Source: Mycolicibacterium poriferae (GTDB lineage: Bacteria > Actinomycetota > Actinomycetes > Mycobacteriales > Mycobacteriaceae). From it: a stretch of 64,000 nucleotides of DNA. The notes beneath the pieces are model-generated. The model was not told the origin of the DNA, ran no database searches, and saw nothing but the letters and a program-made list of their open reading frames with translations. Position 1 is the stretch's first letter, and each line of letters begins with the position of its first letter. The position numbers and the translations under genes were made by a program. Below are positions 34,643 through 44,372 of the stretch, one piece after another. The stretch covers positions 186,001 to 250,000 of the forward strand of contig NZ_AP022570.1 in NCBI RefSeq assembly GCF_010728325.1, given 5' to 3'.

Positions 34643-36034
34643 TTGGGTCGGCGCGATCTCCATCTGGACCTGCGCCCGGCGCTCACTCCCGGCGCGCGGG
34701 GCGCCAAGGACGCGCTGATCGGCGCCCTGCGCGACGCGGTCCGCTCGGGCCGGCTGCGCCCGGGCACGGCGCTGCCGCCGTCCCGCACGCTGGCCACCGA
34801 TCTCGGGCTGGCCCGCAACACCGTCGCCGACGCGTATGCCGAACTGGTCGCCGAGGGCTGGCTGGACTCCCGGCAGGGTGTGGGTACCTGGGTCGTCGAC
34901 GTGGTGCGCCCGGCCCAACCCTCCCGTCGACCCCCCCGCATCGGCACCGAACCGGTCCACAACCTGATGCCCGGGTGCCCGGATGTGGCCGAGTTCCCGC
35001 GCACCACCTGGTCGGCGTGCGCGCGCCGCGCACTGACCCGGGCGCCGAACTCGGCGTTGCGGATGGGTGATCCCCGGGGCCGTCCCGAGTTGCGCAGCGC
35101 CCTGGCGGAATACCTCGCGCGGGCCCGCGGCGTGCGTACCTCCGACGAGTCGATCGTCATCTGCGCAGGGGTCCGCCACGCGGTCGAACTGCTGGGACGC
35201 ACTCTCGGTGGGCCGGTCGCGGTGGAGGCGTACGGCCTTTTCCTGTTTCGCGATGCGCTGGCCGCCGCCGGTTCCGGGACGGTGCCGATCGGCGTCGACG
35301 ACGACGGCGCGCGGGTCGACGAGCTCGACGGTCTACGGGCTCCGGCCGTGCTGTTGACCCCGGCGCACCACAACCCGTTCGGGGTGCCTCTGCATCCGCG
35401 CCGGCGCACCGCGGTCGTCGAATGGGCGCAACGCACTGGCGGATTCGTGCTCGACGACGACTACGACGGCGAGTTCCGTTACGACCGCCAACCGGTCGGA
35501 GCGCTGCAGGCGCTGGACCCGCAGCGGGTGGTGTATCTGGGGTCGACCAGCAAGAGCCTGTCCCAGGTGCTTCGGATCGGCTGGCTGGCGCTCCCCGAGG
35601 AACTGGTCGACCCGGTCGTGGAAGCAGCTGGCGGACAACAGTTCTCCGTGTCGGCCCTCGAGCAGCTCACGTTGGCCGAGTTCATCACCGGCGGTCACTA
35701 CGACCATCACATCCGACGCATGCGGGCGCGCTACCGCCGCCGCCGAGATCACCTGGTCGCCGCGCTGTCACCGTTTCCTGTCGACGTCCGCGGGGTCTCC
35801 GCCGGCGTCAGCGCACTGGTGCGCCTGCCCGACGGGGCCGAGCCCGAAGTGCTGCGCAGAGCCGGCGAGGCAGGCATCACGCTCACCGGGTTGTCCATGA
35901 TGCGCCACCCCGACGCCGACCCCGCCCTGCCCGCGCCGGACGGATTGATCGTCGGATTCGCCGCACCGGCCGAGCACGCGTTCGCCGCGGCCGTGTCCGC
36001 CCTTGGTGACGTGTTGCGCGCCAGCGGCATATAG
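34625..36034 (+). CDS. MocR/PdxR-family transcriptional regulator
   Basis: A 469-residue fusion of a GntR winged helix (about 20-80: ALIGALRDAVRSGRLRPGTALPPSRTLATDLGLARNTVADAYAEL) with a class I aminotransferase-like domain. PLP Lys310 lies in STSKSLSQVLRIGW. Such proteins sense PLP or an amino compound and control vitamin B6 or amino acid genes. ATG 34625 is chosen; the longer frame crosses the divergent AhpD start. The C-terminus ends normally before the DUF385 gene. Confidence 0.88.
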   Translation: MVSWANLGRRDLHLDLRPALTPGARGAKDALIGALRDAVRSGRLRPGTALPPSRTLATDLGLARNTVADAYAELVAEGWLDSRQGVGTWVVDVVRPAQPSRRPPRIGTEPVHNLMPGCPDVAEFPRTTWSACARRALTRAPNSALRMGDPRGRPELRSALAEYLARARGVRTSDESIVICAGVRHAVELLGRTLGGPVAVEAYGLFLFRDALAAAGSGTVPIGVDDDGARVDELDGLRAPAVLLTPAHHNPFGVPLHPRRRTAVVEWAQRTGGFVLDDDYDGEFRYDRQPVGALQALDPQRVVYLGSTSKSLSQVLRIGWLALPEELVDPVVEAAGGQQFSVSALEQLTLAEFITGGHYDHHIRRMRARYRRRRDHLVAALSPFPVDVRGVSAGVSALVRLPDGAEPEVLRRAGEAGITLTGLSMMRHPDADPALPAPDGLIVGFAAPAEHAFAAAVSALGDVLRASGI

Positions 36035-36043
36035 CCTCCGAGC

Positions 36044-36517
36044 ATGGCCGGTGCACCGCAGCGACTGATCCAACGGATCTCCCGAACCTCGCTGGGCTAC
36101 AGGTTCGTTTCGAGTGTTCCTCCCAAGCTGGACCCGGCGCTGCTGCGGTTGACCGGCGGGCGGTTCAGCTTCGGGTATCCGCTACCGGTGATGCTGCTGA
36201 CCACCACAGGCGTGAAGTCGGGGCTGCAACGCTCGTCGCCGCTGGTGTACATCACCGGCGGTGATGCCCTGTTCCTGATCGCCTCCAACTTCGGCAGGAC
36301 CGGACACCCGGCGTGGTACCGCAACCTGAAGGCCCATCCCACCGTGGACGTGCTGGCCGGCAAGCGCAGCGGCAGATACACCGCCACCGAGGTCACCGAC
36401 CCGGACGAGCGGGACCGGGCATGGGCCGAAGCCGTGCGGGTGTATCCCGGCTACGAGGACTACGTGGCCCGCGCGCAGGGCCGCGTCATCCCCGTCATCC
36501 GACTCACCCGCGCCTGA
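36044..36517 (+). CDS. Deazaflavin-dependent nitroreductase-family protein (DUF385)
   Basis: A 157-residue split-barrel protein of the F420-dependent Ddn family, with TTTGVKSGLQRSSPLVYI, FLIASNFGRTGHPAWYRNLKAHP and VYPGYEDYVARAQGRVIPVIRLTR. These segments bind F420 and are characteristic of mycobacteria. It likely reduces a quinone or nitro compound. ATG 36044 lies 9 bp after the MocR stop. Confidence 0.87.
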   Translation: MAGAPQRLIQRISRTSLGYRFVSSVPPKLDPALLRLTGGRFSFGYPLPVMLLTTTGVKSGLQRSSPLVYITGGDALFLIASNFGRTGHPAWYRNLKAHPTVDVLAGKRSGRYTATEVTDPDERDRAWAEAVRVYPGYEDYVARAQGRVIPVIRLTRA

Positions 36518-36625
36518 GAAGACAGCGCCATAACCGTTGATACTGCGTTCACAGTGGGGTTTTCTCGGTTTTTCCCGCGGTGGTCGCAGTCTCAACGTCG
36601 GGGGGTGACCCCGTAAGCTGCCCGG

Positions 36626-37057
36626 GTGGCCGAGCCCCCATTGTCCCCGCAGCTGAGCCTCAGAACTCAGATCGTGCGATTCATCGTCACGGGCGGGCTG
36701 GCAGCAGTCGTGGACTTCGGCCTCTACGTGGCGTTGCTCGCCGCCGGACTGCACGTCAACGTCGCCAAGACGCTGAGTTTCATCGCCGGGACGACCACCG
36801 CGTACCTGATCAACCGGCGCTGGACCTTCCAGGCCCCGCCCAGCACGGCGCGATTCGTCGCCGTCGCGGTGCTCTACGCCGTGACCTACGCCGTGCAGGT
36901 CGGCATCAACTACGTGCTCTACCTGCAGTTCGAGGACAAGTCCTGGGGGGTTCCGGTCGCGTTCGTGATCGCCCAGGGCACCGCCACGGTCATCAACTTC
37001 ATCGTCCAGCGCGCCGTGATCTTCCGGTGGGCAGGAGCGAAGCGACCGGGGGAATGA
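36626..37057 (+). CDS. GtrA-family membrane protein of the dprE locus
   Basis: A 143-residue membrane protein with four hydrophobic helices and the GtrA signatures [20 protein letters not shown] and [10 protein letters not shown]. It corresponds to Rv3789, reported to assist arabinogalactan synthesis, possibly by moving decaprenyl-phospho-arabinose or recruiting AftA/DprE1. GTG 36626 has CCGTAAGCTGCCCGG before it, giving a possible leaderless -10. A 46-bp gap follows before dprE1. Confidence 0.87.
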   Translation: MAEPPLSPQLSLRTQIVRFIVTGGLAAVVDFGLYVALLAAGLHVNVAKTLSFIAGTTTAYLINRRWTFQAPPSTARFVAVAVLYAVTYAVQVGINYVLYLQFEDKSWGVPVAFVIAQGTATVINFIVQRAVIFRWAGAKRPGE

Positions 37058-37103
37058 TTCCGATTGCGTTGAGTCTGCCCGCCCAGCCCAGGCGGTACCC
37101 TCT

Positions 37104-38492
37104 GTGACGATGTTCAGCACCGACATTCCGACCACCGCCAAGCGGCTCACCGGGTGGGGCCGCACCGCGCCCTCCGTGGCGCAGGTGCTGACGCCGCCCG
37201 ACCCGGACATGGTCGTCAAGGCGGTGACCCGGGCCGCCGAAGACGGTGGCCGCGGGGTCGTCGCGCGCGGACTGGGTCGCTCCTACGGCGACAACGCCCA
37301 GAACGGCGGCGGGCTGGTCATCGACATGAGCGCGTTGAACCGCATCCATTCCATCGACGCCGACGACGCGCTGGTCGACCTCGACGCCGGGGTGAACCTC
37401 GACCAGCTGATGCGCGCCGCGCTACCCCTCGGGCTGTGGGTCCCGGTACTGCCCGGCACCCGCCAGGTCACCGTCGGCGGCGCGATCGCCTGTGACATCC
37501 ACGGAAAGAACCATCACAGCGCCGGCAGCTTCGGTAACCACGTCCGCGCGATGGACCTGCTGACCGCAGACGGCGAGGTGCGCACGCTGACCCCGACGGG
37601 ACCGGACGCCGAGTTGTTCTGGGCCACCGTCGGCGGAAACGGTCTGACCGGCATCATCCTGCGCGCCACCATCGCGATGACCCCGACCGAGACGGCGTAC
37701 TTCATCGCCGACGGAGACGTCACCGCCGGACTTGACGAGACGATCGCCTTCCACAGCGACGGCACCGAGGACAACTACACCTACTCCAGTGCCTGGTTCG
37801 ACGCGATGAGCGCGCCGCCCAAGCTGGGCCGGGCGGTCATCTCCCGGGGCTCCTTGGCGACGCTGGATCAGCTACCGGTCAAGCTGCAGAAAGACCCGCT
37901 GAAGTTCGACGCCCCGCAGTACTTCACCGCGCCGGACATCTTCCCCAGCGGTCTGGGCAACAAGCCGATCTTCGGCGCGATGACCGAACTGTGGTACCGG
38001 ATGGGCAAGACCTACCGCGGCAAGACCCAGAATCTGACGCAGTTCTACCACCCGCTCGACATGGTCGGAGAGTGGAACCGCGCCTACGGCTCGGTCGGTT
38101 TCACCCAGTACCAGTTCGTCGTTCCCACCGAGGCGGTCGACGAGTTCAAGGGCATCATGAAGGACATCCAGCGCTCGGGTCACTACTCGTTCCTGAATGT
38201 CTTCAAACTGTTCGGCCCCGGAAACGATGCGCCGCTGAGCTTTCCGATTCCCGGCTGGAACGTCTGCGTGGACTTCCAGATCAAGGCCGGGCTCAACGAG
38301 TTCCTCAACTCACTCGACAAGCGGGTGCTGGAGTTCGGCGGCCGGCTTTACACCGCCAAGGACTCCCGCACCACCGCCGCCACCTTCCACGCCATGTATC
38401 CCCGGATCGACGAGTGGATCGCCCTGCGCCGCAAGGTCGACCCGCACGGGGTGTTCGTCTCCGACATGGCCAGACGACTGGAGTTGCAGTAG
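37104..38492 (+). CDS. dprE1: Decaprenylphosphoryl-beta-D-ribose 2'-oxidase DprE1
   Basis: A 462-residue FAD enzyme that oxidises decaprenyl-phospho-ribose at C2', the first half of epimerisation to the arabinose donor. The FAD-binding segments are [16 protein letters not shown] and [19 protein letters not shown]. The benzothiazinone target cysteine is present as Cys388 (codon 38265-38267) in GWNVCVDF, matching Cys387 of M. tuberculosis. GTG 37104 or ATG 37110 are possible starts. It directly abuts dprE2. Confidence 0.95.
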   Translation: MTMFSTDIPTTAKRLTGWGRTAPSVAQVLTPPDPDMVVKAVTRAAEDGGRGVVARGLGRSYGDNAQNGGGLVIDMSALNRIHSIDADDALVDLDAGVNLDQLMRAALPLGLWVPVLPGTRQVTVGGAIACDIHGKNHHSAGSFGNHVRAMDLLTADGEVRTLTPTGPDAELFWATVGGNGLTGIILRATIAMTPTETAYFIADGDVTAGLDETIAFHSDGTEDNYTYSSAWFDAMSAPPKLGRAVISRGSLATLDQLPVKLQKDPLKFDAPQYFTAPDIFPSGLGNKPIFGAMTELWYRMGKTYRGKTQNLTQFYHPLDMVGEWNRAYGSVGFTQYQFVVPTEAVDEFKGIMKDIQRSGHYSFLNVFKLFGPGNDAPLSFPIPGWNVCVDFQIKAGLNEFLNSLDKRVLEFGGRLYTAKDSRTTAATFHAMYPRIDEWIALRRKVDPHGVFVSDMARRLELQ

Positions 38493-39257
38493 ATGGTCTT
38501 CGACGCCACGGGTAACCCGCAGACGATCCTGCTGCTAGGCGGTACCTCCGAAATCGGGCTGGCGATCTGTGAACGCTACCTGCGCAACGCGCCGGCCCGC
38601 GTGGTACTGGCCTGCATGCCCGGAGATCCGTTGCGCGACACCGCGAAAGCCCAACTCACCCAGGCCGGAGCCAAGTCGGTTGAGATCATCGACTTCGATG
38701 CCGTCGACACCGGCAGCCACCCCGCGGTCATCGACGAGGCGTTCGCCGGCGGCGATGTGGACGTGGCGATCGTCGCGTTCGGGTTGCTCGGCGACGCCGA
38801 GGAACTGTGGCAGAACCAGCGCAAGGCGGTGCAGATCGCCGAGATCAACTACACCGCAGCGGTGTCGGTCGGGGTGCTGCTCGGCGAGAGGATGCGCGCC
38901 CAGGGCTTCGGCCGGATCATCGCGATGAGCTCGGCGGCCGGTGAGCGGGTGCGGCGGTCGAACTTCGTCTACGGATCCACCAAGGCCGGACTCGACGGCT
39001 TCTACCTCGGTTTGGGAGAGGCGTTGCGCGAGTACGGGGTCCGGGTGCTGGTCATCCGTCCCGGCCAGGTGCGCACCCGCATGAGTGCCCACGTCAAGGA
39101 AGCGCCGCTGACCGTCGACAAGGAATACGTCGCCGAACTCGCCGTCACTGCGTCGGCCAAGGGTAAAGAACTGGTGTGGGCGCCGGGGACATTCCGGTAC
39201 GTGATGATGGTGTTGCGGCACATTCCCCGCCCGATCTTCCGCAGGCTGCCCATCTGA
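38493..39257 (+). CDS. dprE2: Decaprenylphosphoryl-2-keto-ribose reductase DprE2
   Basis: A 254-residue SDR that completes the epimerisation by NADH reduction to decaprenyl-phospho-arabinose, the donor for all Emb and Aft enzymes encoded downstream. The cofactor motif is [16 protein letters not shown], the catalytic Ser is in MSSAAGERV, and Tyr-x3-Lys is YGSTKAG. It begins immediately after the dprE1 stop and overlaps aftA by one base (TGATG). Confidence 0.94.
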   Translation: MVFDATGNPQTILLLGGTSEIGLAICERYLRNAPARVVLACMPGDPLRDTAKAQLTQAGAKSVEIIDFDAVDTGSHPAVIDEAFAGGDVDVAIVAFGLLGDAEELWQNQRKAVQIAEINYTAAVSVGVLLGERMRAQGFGRIIAMSSAAGERVRRSNFVYGSTKAGLDGFYLGLGEALREYGVRVLVIRPGQVRTRMSAHVKEAPLTVDKEYVAELAVTASAKGKELVWAPGTFRYVMMVLRHIPRPIFRRLPI

Positions 39258-41155
39258 TGCGCGGTGCTCTGGCCGTCCCGGTGCGGGTGGCCGGCCAGAT
39301 GGTCGCTGCGGCCGCCATCGCCGCCGCAGTCGCCGTGGTCAGTCTGCTCGCCATCGCCCGCGTCGAGTGGCCCGCCTACAACTCGTCGAACCAGCTGCAC
39401 GCGCTGACCACCGTGGGGCAGGTCGCCTGCCTGGCCGGTCTGCTGGCGTCGGGCTGGCTGTGGCGCCGGGGCCGCCAGTTGGTGGCCCGGCTGGGGTCGG
39501 TGCTGTTCCTGGCGGCGTTCTCGGTCGTCACGCTGGCGATGCCGCTGGGCGCCACCCGGCTGTACCTGTTCGGCATCTCCGTCGACCAGCAGTTCCGCAC
39601 CGAGTATCTGACCCGGCTGACCGACACCGCCGAACTGCACGACATGACCTACATCGGGCTGCCGCCGTTCTACCCGCCGGGCTGGTTCTGGCTCGGTGGC
39701 CGACTCGCCGCGCTCACCGGCACACCGGCGTGGGAGATGTTCAAGCCGTGGTCGATCATCTCGATCACCATCGCCATGGTGCTCGCACTGGTGCTGTGGG
39801 CCGCGATGATCCGCTTCGAGTACGCCCTGGTGGTCTCGACCGCGACCGCCGCGGCGGCGCTGGCCTATTCGCCCGCCGAGCCGTACGCGGCCATCATCGC
39901 GGTGCTGCTGCCGCCGGTGTTCGTGCTGGCGTGGTCGGGGCTGCGGGGCGGGAAGCGGCCCGGCGGGCCGGGCATCGAGCACAGCGGTGGGTGGGCCGCG
40001 GTCGTCGGGACCGGGATCTTCCTCGGGGTGGCGGCGCTGTTCTACACGTTGCTGCTGGCCTATGCCGCGTTCACGCTGACGCTGATGGCGGCGCTGGTGG
40101 CGGTGACGCGCAGGCACTGGGAGCCGCTGCTGCGACTGCTGGTCATCGCGGTGATCTCGGGCGCGATCGCGCTGATCGGCTGGGCGCCGTATCTGCTCGA
40201 GGCGGCGACCGGCACCCCCGCCGACACCGGGACCGCCCAGCACTACCTGCCCAAGGACGGTGCGGAGCTGTCGTTCCCGATGCTGCAGTTCACGCTGCTG
40301 GGCGCGCTGTGCATGCTCGGCACGCTGTGGCTCGTCGTCTACGCACGCACGTCCACCCGCGCTGGCGCGTTGGCCATGGCCGTGCTCAGCGTCTACGCGT
40401 GGTCGCTGCTGTCGATGCTGACCACCCTCGTCGGCACCACGCTGCTGTCGTTCCGGCTGCAGCCCACCCTGACCATCCTGCTCGCCGCCGCGGGCGCGTT
40501 CGGCTTCATCGACATCACCCGGGCGCTGGCCGCCCGGGTGAAGACGGTCAACGCCCACCGCGTGGTGGCCGCGGCCACCGCGATCGGCGCACTCGGCGCG
40601 GTCACGTTCAGCCAGGACATCCCCGACGTGCTGCGCCCCGACATCGTCGTCGCCTACACCGACACCGACGGCTACGGCGAGCGCGCCGACCGGCGGCCGC
40701 CCGGAGCCGAGCAGTACTACCGGGAGATCGACGAACGGATCCTCGACGTCACCGGCCGTCCCCGCAACGAGACCGTCGTCATGACCGCCGACTACAGCTT
40801 CCTGTCCTATTACCCCTACTACGGGTTCCAGGGACTCACGTCGCACTACGCCAACCCGCTCGCGCAGTTCGACGCGCGGGCCAAGGCCATCGAGAGCTGG
40901 GCACTGCTGTCGGACTCCGACGAGTTCATCGCCGCGCTCGACGCGATGCCGTGGCCGCCACCGTCGGTGTTCCTGATGCGCCGCGGCGGGAACGACACCT
41001 ACACCCTGCGCCTGGCCGCCGACGTTTACCCGAATCAGCCCAACGTGCGGCGCTACCACGTCAAGCTCGACGACGCCCTGTTCGACGACCCCCGGTTCGA
41101 CGTGTCGACGATCGGGCCGTTCGTCCTGGCCATCCGCAAGCCAATTACCATCTAG
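39257..41155 (+). CDS. aftA: Galactan 5-O-arabinofuranosyltransferase AftA
   Basis: A 632-residue GT-C membrane enzyme that primes galactan with the first arabinose residue. It has about 11-13 hydrophobic helices over residues 1-430 and a soluble C-terminal domain (from about 460, [20 protein letters not shown]) facing outside the membrane. [14 protein letters not shown] is a family signature in an early loop. ATG 39257 overlaps dprE2 in TGATG. Length is close to M. tuberculosis AftA. Confidence 0.92.
   Translation: MRGALAVPVRVAGQMVAAAAIAAAVAVVSLLAIARVEWPAYNSSNQLHALTTVGQVACLAGLLASGWLWRRGRQLVARLGSVLFLAAFSVVTLAMPLGATRLYLFGISVDQQFRTEYLTRLTDTAELHDMTYIGLPPFYPPGWFWLGGRLAALTGTPAWEMFKPWSIISITIAMVLALVLWAAMIRFEYALVVSTATAAAALAYSPAEPYAAIIAVLLPPVFVLAWSGLRGGKRPGGPGIEHSGGWAAVVGTGIFLGVAALFYTLLLAYAAFTLTLMAALVAVTRRHWEPLLRLLVIAVISGAIALIGWAPYLLEAATGTPADTGTAQHYLPKDGAELSFPMLQFTLLGALCMLGTLWLVVYARTSTRAGALAMAVLSVYAWSLLSMLTTLVGTTLLSFRLQPTLTILLAAAGAFGFIDITRALAARVKTVNAHRVVAAATAIGALGAVTFSQDIPDVLRPDIVVAYTDTDGYGERADRRPPGAEQYYREIDERILDVTGRPRNETVVMTADYSFLSYYPYYGFQGLTSHYANPLAQFDARAKAIESWALLSDSDEFIAALDAMPWPPPSVFLMRRGGNDTYTLRLAADVYPNQPNVRRYHVKLDDALFDDPRFDVSTIGPFVLAIRKPITI
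41146..41151 (+). promoter_or_regulatory. Putative -10 element before embC
   Basis: TACCAT at 41146-41151, 8 bp before GTG 41160, inside the 3' end of aftA. The same 17-bp pattern TACCATCKAGCCYCGTG occurs before embA, so a conserved leaderless promoter is plausible. Confidence 0.4.
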
Positions 41156-41159
41156 CCCC

Positions 41160-44100
41160 GTGGTCAGAGAGCCGAGCAACCACCGCACCGCGCGGCTGAT
41201 CGCGATCGTCGCGGGGTTGCTGGGCACGTTGCTGGCACTGGCGACGCCGTTGCTGCCGGTGGAACAGACCACCGCGGAACTGAATTGGCCGCAAAATGAC
41301 GTGCTCGCCAGCGTCGACGCGCCGCTGATCGGCTACGTGGCCACCGACCTGGAGATCACGGTGCCCTGCAGTGTGGCCGCCGGCCTCGAGGAACGCGGCC
41401 GCACCGTGCTGCTGTCCACCGTGCCCAAGCAGGCGCCCAAAGCCGTCGACCGCGGCCTGCTCATCGAGCGGGTCGACGACGACCTGCTGGTCATCGTCCG
41501 CAACACCCCCGTCGTCGTCGCGCCGCTGGACCAGGTGCTCAGCCCGGACTGCGAGGAACTGCGCTTCACCGCGCACGCCGACCGCGTGACCGGCGAGTTC
41601 GTCGGCCTCACCCAGGGACCCGACGATCCGGACCCCGGTGAACCACTGCGCGGGGACCGCAGCGGCTACGACTTCCGGCCCCAGATCGTCGGTGTGTTCA
41701 CCGACCTGTCCGGTCCCGCGCCGCCCGGCCTGCAGTTCTCGGCGACCGTCGACTCGCGCTACAGCACGTCGCCGACGCTGCTCAAGCTGCTGGCGATGAT
41801 CGTCGGCGTCGCGATGACCGTCATCTCGCTGGGCGCCCTGCACGTGCTCGACCAGGCCGACGGGATGCGCCACCGCCGGTTCCTGCCGCCGCGCTGGTGG
41901 TCGGTGACGCCGCTGGACGGGCTCGTCGCCGCGGTGCTGGTGTGGTGGCATTTCGTCGGGGCGAACACCGCCGACGACGGCTACATCCTGACGATGGCCC
42001 GGGTCTCGGAGAACGCCGGCTACATGGCCAACTACTACCGCTGGTTCGGGACGCCCGAGGCGCCGTTCGGCTGGTACTACGACTTGCTGGCGCTGTGGAG
42101 CAACGTCAGCACCACCAGCGTGTGGATGCGGCTGCCCACCCTGCTGATGGCGCTGGCCTGCTGGTGGGTGATCAGCCGCGAGGTCATTCCCCGGCTGGGC
42201 TCGGCCGTCAAACACAGCCGCGTCGCCGCGTGGACCGCAGCCGGCATGTTCCTGGCGGTGTGGCTTCCCCTGAACAACGGCCTGCGCCCGGAGCCGATCA
42301 TCGCGCTGGGCATCCTGCTGACCTGGTGTTCGGTCGAGCGCGGCGTCGCGACCAGCAGACTGCTCCCGGTCGCGATCGCGATCATCATCGGCGCGCTGAC
42401 GCTCTTCTCCGGCCCCACCGGCATCGCCGCGATCGGCGCGCTGCTGGTCGCCATCGGTCCGTTGAAGACGATCGTGGCCGCGCACACGTCGCGCTTCGGC
42501 TACCTCGCGCTGCTGGCACCCATCGCCGCGGCCGGCACCGTCGCCCTGTTCCTGATCTTCCGGGACCAGACGCTGGCCGCCGAACTGCAGGCCAGCAGCT
42601 TCAAATCGTCGGTCGGTCCGAGCCTGGCCTGGTTCGACGAACACATCCGCTACTCGCGCCTGTTCACCACCAGCCCGGACGGGTCCGTCGCCAGGCGCTT
42701 CGCAGTGCTGACGCTTCTGCTGGCGCTGGCCGTGGCGGTGGCGATGTCGCTGCGCAAGGGCCGCATCCCCGGCACGGCCGCCGGGCCGAGCAGACGCATC
42801 ATCGGGATCACCGTCATCTCGTTCCTGGCCATGATGTTCACCCCCACCAAGTGGACCCACCACTTCGGGGTGTTCGCCGGGTTGGCCGGCTCACTGGGCG
42901 CGCTGGCGGCGGTCGCGATCGGCGCGGCCGCGATGCGGTCCGCCCGGAACCGGGCGCTGTTCACCGCGGCGGTGCTGTTCGTCACGGCGTTGTCGTTCGC
43001 GACGGTCAACGGATGGTGGTACGTCTCCAACTTCGGCGTGCCGTGGTCCAACGACTTCCCGCAGTGGCGGCTGGGCTTCATGACCGTGCTGCTCGGGTGC
43101 TCGGTGCTCGCGCTGCTGGTGGCCGCCTGGCTGCACTTCTCCGGCCGCCCCGAAGCCCCGCCCGGCGCCCGGCCCTGGCTGCGCCGCATCGCCCAGCCCC
43201 CGCTGGCCGTGGCCGCCTGGGCGCTGGTGACCTTCGAGGTCGTCTCGCTCACCCTCGGAATGGTCAACCAGTACCCGGCGTGGAGCGTCGGGCGTTCGAA
43301 TCTCGGCGCGCTGGCCGGCAACACCTGCGGGATGGCCGAGGATGTCCTGGTCGAGCAGGACCCGACCGCCGGGCTGCTGACCCCGGTCGGGGTACCCGTC
43401 GGCGACGGGCTCGGCGAGGTCACCGCGGACGGCTTCAGCCCCAACGGCATTCCGTCGGACGTGTCACCGGACCCGGTGAGCGACGACGAGGGGGCCGACA
43501 ACTTCGCCGACTCCGACAGCGGTGAGGGCACCGGCAGCGAAGCCGACACCGAGGGCGGCACCACCGCCGCGGCGGGTGTGAACGGCTCCCGGGCCCGGCT
43601 GCCCTTCGGTCTGGACCCCGCCCGCACCCCGGTGCTGGGCAGCTGGCGGTCGGGACCGCAACAACCTGCGCTGCTGCGGTCAGCCTGGTATCAGCTGCCG
43701 CCCCGCGACCAGGCCGGACCGCTGTTGGTGGTGTCGGCGGCCGGACGCTTCGACCCCGACGAGGTCACCGTGCAGTGGGCCGGCCCCGACGGTGAGCCCG
43801 CGGGCGGCATCAACTTCGGCGACGTCGGCGCCGCACCCGCCTGGCGCAACCTGCGCGCCCCGCTCGCCGCGATCCCCGAGGACGCGACCCGCATCCGCCT
43901 CGTCGCCCGCGACGACGACCTCGACCCGCAGCACTGGATCGCGCTGACCCCGCCCCGCATCCCCGAGCTGAGCACGTTGCAGGACGTCGTCGGCTCCACC
44001 GACCCCGTCCTGCTGGACTGGCTCGTCGGTCTCGCCTTCCCGTGCCAGCGCCCGTTCGACCACCAGTACGGCGTGACCGAGGTGCCGCAGTGGCGGATCC

Positions 44101-44348
44101 TGCCCGACCGGTTCGGGGCGGAGGCCAACTCACCGGTGATGGACAACGTGGGCGGCGGGCCGCTCGGCATCACCGAACTGTTGCTGCGCGCCACCACCGT
44201 GCCGACCTATCTGAAGGACGACTGGGACCGCGACTGGGGCTCACTGCAGCGGCTGGTGCCGTACTACCCCGACGCCGAACCCGCCCGTCTGGACTTGGGA
44301 ACCACGACGCGAAGCGGCTTGTGGAGCCCGGCGCCGCTGCGTCATTAA
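41160..44348 (+). CDS. embC: Arabinosyltransferase EmbC
   Basis: A 1,062-residue GT-C enzyme that extends the arabinan of lipoarabinomannan with decaprenyl-phospho-arabinose. About 15 transmembrane helices surround a periplasmic N-terminal beta domain (about 35-210) and a C-terminal carbohydrate-binding domain (from about 720). The donor-site Asp pair is 272-273 in TADDGYILTMARVSENAGYM. A strongly acidic Asp/Glu/Ser linker lies near residues 765-800. GTG start 4 bp after aftA. It is of normal length and apparently intact. Confidence 0.95.
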   Translation: MVREPSNHRTARLIAIVAGLLGTLLALATPLLPVEQTTAELNWPQNDVLASVDAPLIGYVATDLEITVPCSVAAGLEERGRTVLLSTVPKQAPKAVDRGLLIERVDDDLLVIVRNTPVVVAPLDQVLSPDCEELRFTAHADRVTGEFVGLTQGPDDPDPGEPLRGDRSGYDFRPQIVGVFTDLSGPAPPGLQFSATVDSRYSTSPTLLKLLAMIVGVAMTVISLGALHVLDQADGMRHRRFLPPRWWSVTPLDGLVAAVLVWWHFVGANTADDGYILTMARVSENAGYMANYYRWFGTPEAPFGWYYDLLALWSNVSTTSVWMRLPTLLMALACWWVISREVIPRLGSAVKHSRVAAWTAAGMFLAVWLPLNNGLRPEPIIALGILLTWCSVERGVATSRLLPVAIAIIIGALTLFSGPTGIAAIGALLVAIGPLKTIVAAHTSRFGYLALLAPIAAAGTVALFLIFRDQTLAAELQASSFKSSVGPSLAWFDEHIRYSRLFTTSPDGSVARRFAVLTLLLALAVAVAMSLRKGRIPGTAAGPSRRIIGITVISFLAMMFTPTKWTHHFGVFAGLAGSLGALAAVAIGAAAMRSARNRALFTAAVLFVTALSFATVNGWWYVSNFGVPWSNDFPQWRLGFMTVLLGCSVLALLVAAWLHFSGRPEAPPGARPWLRRIAQPPLAVAAWALVTFEVVSLTLGMVNQYPAWSVGRSNLGALAGNTCGMAEDVLVEQDPTAGLLTPVGVPVGDGLGEVTADGFSPNGIPSDVSPDPVSDDEGADNFADSDSGEGTGSEADTEGGTTAAAGVNGSRARLPFGLDPARTPVLGSWRSGPQQPALLRSAWYQLPPRDQAGPLLVVSAAGRFDPDEVTVQWAGPDGEPAGGINFGDVGAAPAWRNLRAPLAAIPEDATRIRLVARDDDLDPQHWIALTPPRIPELSTLQDVVGSTDPVLLDWLVGLAFPCQRPFDHQYGVTEVPQWRILPDRFGAEANSPVMDNVGGGPLGITELLLRATTVPTYLKDDWDRDWGSLQRLVPYYPDAEPARLDLGTTTRSGLWSPAPLRH

Positions 44349-44358
44349 GTTCTTCGCA

Positions 44359-44364
44359 TACCAT
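44359..44364 (+). promoter_or_regulatory. Putative -10 element before embA
   Basis: TACCAT at 44359-44364, 8 bp before GTG 44373, within the 24-bp embC-embA gap. It matches the embC element in sequence and spacing. In M. tuberculosis a promoter lies in the embC-embA gap, and mutations there affect ethambutol response. Confidence 0.45.
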
Positions 44365-44372
44365 CGAGCCTC

